A DNA stretch of 64,000 nt, taken from contig NZ_VITR01000006.1 of assembly GCF_007827955.1 (NCBI RefSeq), forward strand, positions 310,001 through 374,000, given 5' to 3'. The position numbers and the translations under genes were made by a program. Below, one piece after another: positions 63,843 to 64,000 of the stretch; position 1 is the stretch's first letter; each line of letters begins with the position of its first letter. Below the pieces are notes generated by a model, which saw nothing but the letters and a program-made list of their open reading frames with translations, did no database searches and was not told the origin of the DNA. This DNA comes from Nitrospirillum pindoramense. Its GTDB lineage: Bacteria > Pseudomonadota > Alphaproteobacteria > Azospirillales > Azospirillaceae.

Positions 63843-63963
63843 GCCGCCGTCCGGCGGCCTGGCCTGTCCTCGCGGCGCCCCCCTTTACACTAATTGGGCG
63901 GTGCTCGCTCCGGCGGACGCGGTCGCGTCCTACAGCGCCATGACCGTGCCGGTCATGGCGCTG
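63843..63963. repeat. Cluster of three perfect palindromes after ppk2
   Basis: Three hairpins within 121 bases: GCCGCCG-tc-CGGCGGC (63843-63858), GGACGCG-gt-CGCGTCC (63915-63930) and CAGCGCCATGACCG-tgc-CGGTCATGGCGCTG (63933-63963, a perfect 14-bp stem). None has a T tract. They may be REP-like dispersed elements or a compound 3'-end structure. The region to the window end holds no gene I can support. Confidence 0.75.
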
Positions 63964-64000
63964 ACTGGGCGTGAGCGTCAGTCCTGATATCCCGGCATCT

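Noticed and set aside
1-64000. tRNA, rRNA, CRISPR, insertion sequences or prophage
   Set aside because: I looked for cloverleaf-like segments, regular short repeats and transposase or integrase motifs and saw none that I could support.

Overview
The window is a very GC-rich, densely coded chromosomal segment. The gene content points to an alphaproteobacterium of the Rhodospirillales/Azospirillaceae type: short-form hisG beside hisD, a UPF0262 gene and a low-molecular-weight phosphatase; anmK divergent from tyrS; an OxyR/catalase pair; and a DUF3141 PhaC-like protein. The genus is inference. I see no rRNA, tRNA, CRISPR array, IS element or prophage.

Layout. 1-2.6 kb (minus): the start of an hscB-type co-chaperone gene cut by the window edge, a cysteine desulfurase and cysE, with an alpha/beta hydrolase leaving divergently. 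3.5-8.1 kb: a periplasmic binding-type protein, anmK, tyrS and two small membrane proteins. 8.2-12.8 kb: an ABC ATPase and a giant permease fused to an M1-type metallopeptidase. 13-18.5 kb: a Kef/YbaL-type antiporter, an orphan Phd-like antitoxin and a tricorn-like S41 protease with a 27-bp internal tandem duplication. 18.7-24.2 kb: a second binding-type protein, an AT-richer type VI amidase/immunity cassette (tae4 frameshifted, tai4 intact), then the LMW phosphatase, UPF0262, hisD and hisG. 24.3-26.7 kb: a four-gene set of sterol-desaturase-like protein, ECF sigma factor, membrane protein (candidate anti-sigma) and periplasmic sensor-like protein. 27.4-30.5 kb: a catalase divergent from oxyR.

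30.5-45.2 kb is mostly housekeeping or poorly characterised: a DUF3857/transglutaminase/TPR protein, the DUF3141 protein, a chemoreceptor, a third binding-type protein, DUF3667, two phosphatases and a DUF4349 lipoprotein. 45.3-51 kb holds a tight minus-strand operon (acyl-CoA dehydrogenase, SDR, APH-like kinase, histidine phosphatase, SDR) with a divergent LysR regulator. The kinase plus dehydrogenase pair resembles the LvaA/LvaC and ACAD10/11 route for 4-hydroxyacyl-CoA breakdown.

53.8-62.2 kb is the most interesting block: LacI regulator, TonB-dependent receptor, flavin-dependent tryptophan-halogenase-like enzyme, second LacI regulator and a GPH-type sugar symporter. Shared dyad operators of the form ATGACA-nCGn-TGTCAT lie in the receptor/halogenase intergenic region and before the symporter. 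This ties a halogenase to an outer- and inner-membrane uptake regulon. A hotdog thioesterase, ppk2 and a cluster of perfect palindromes close the window.
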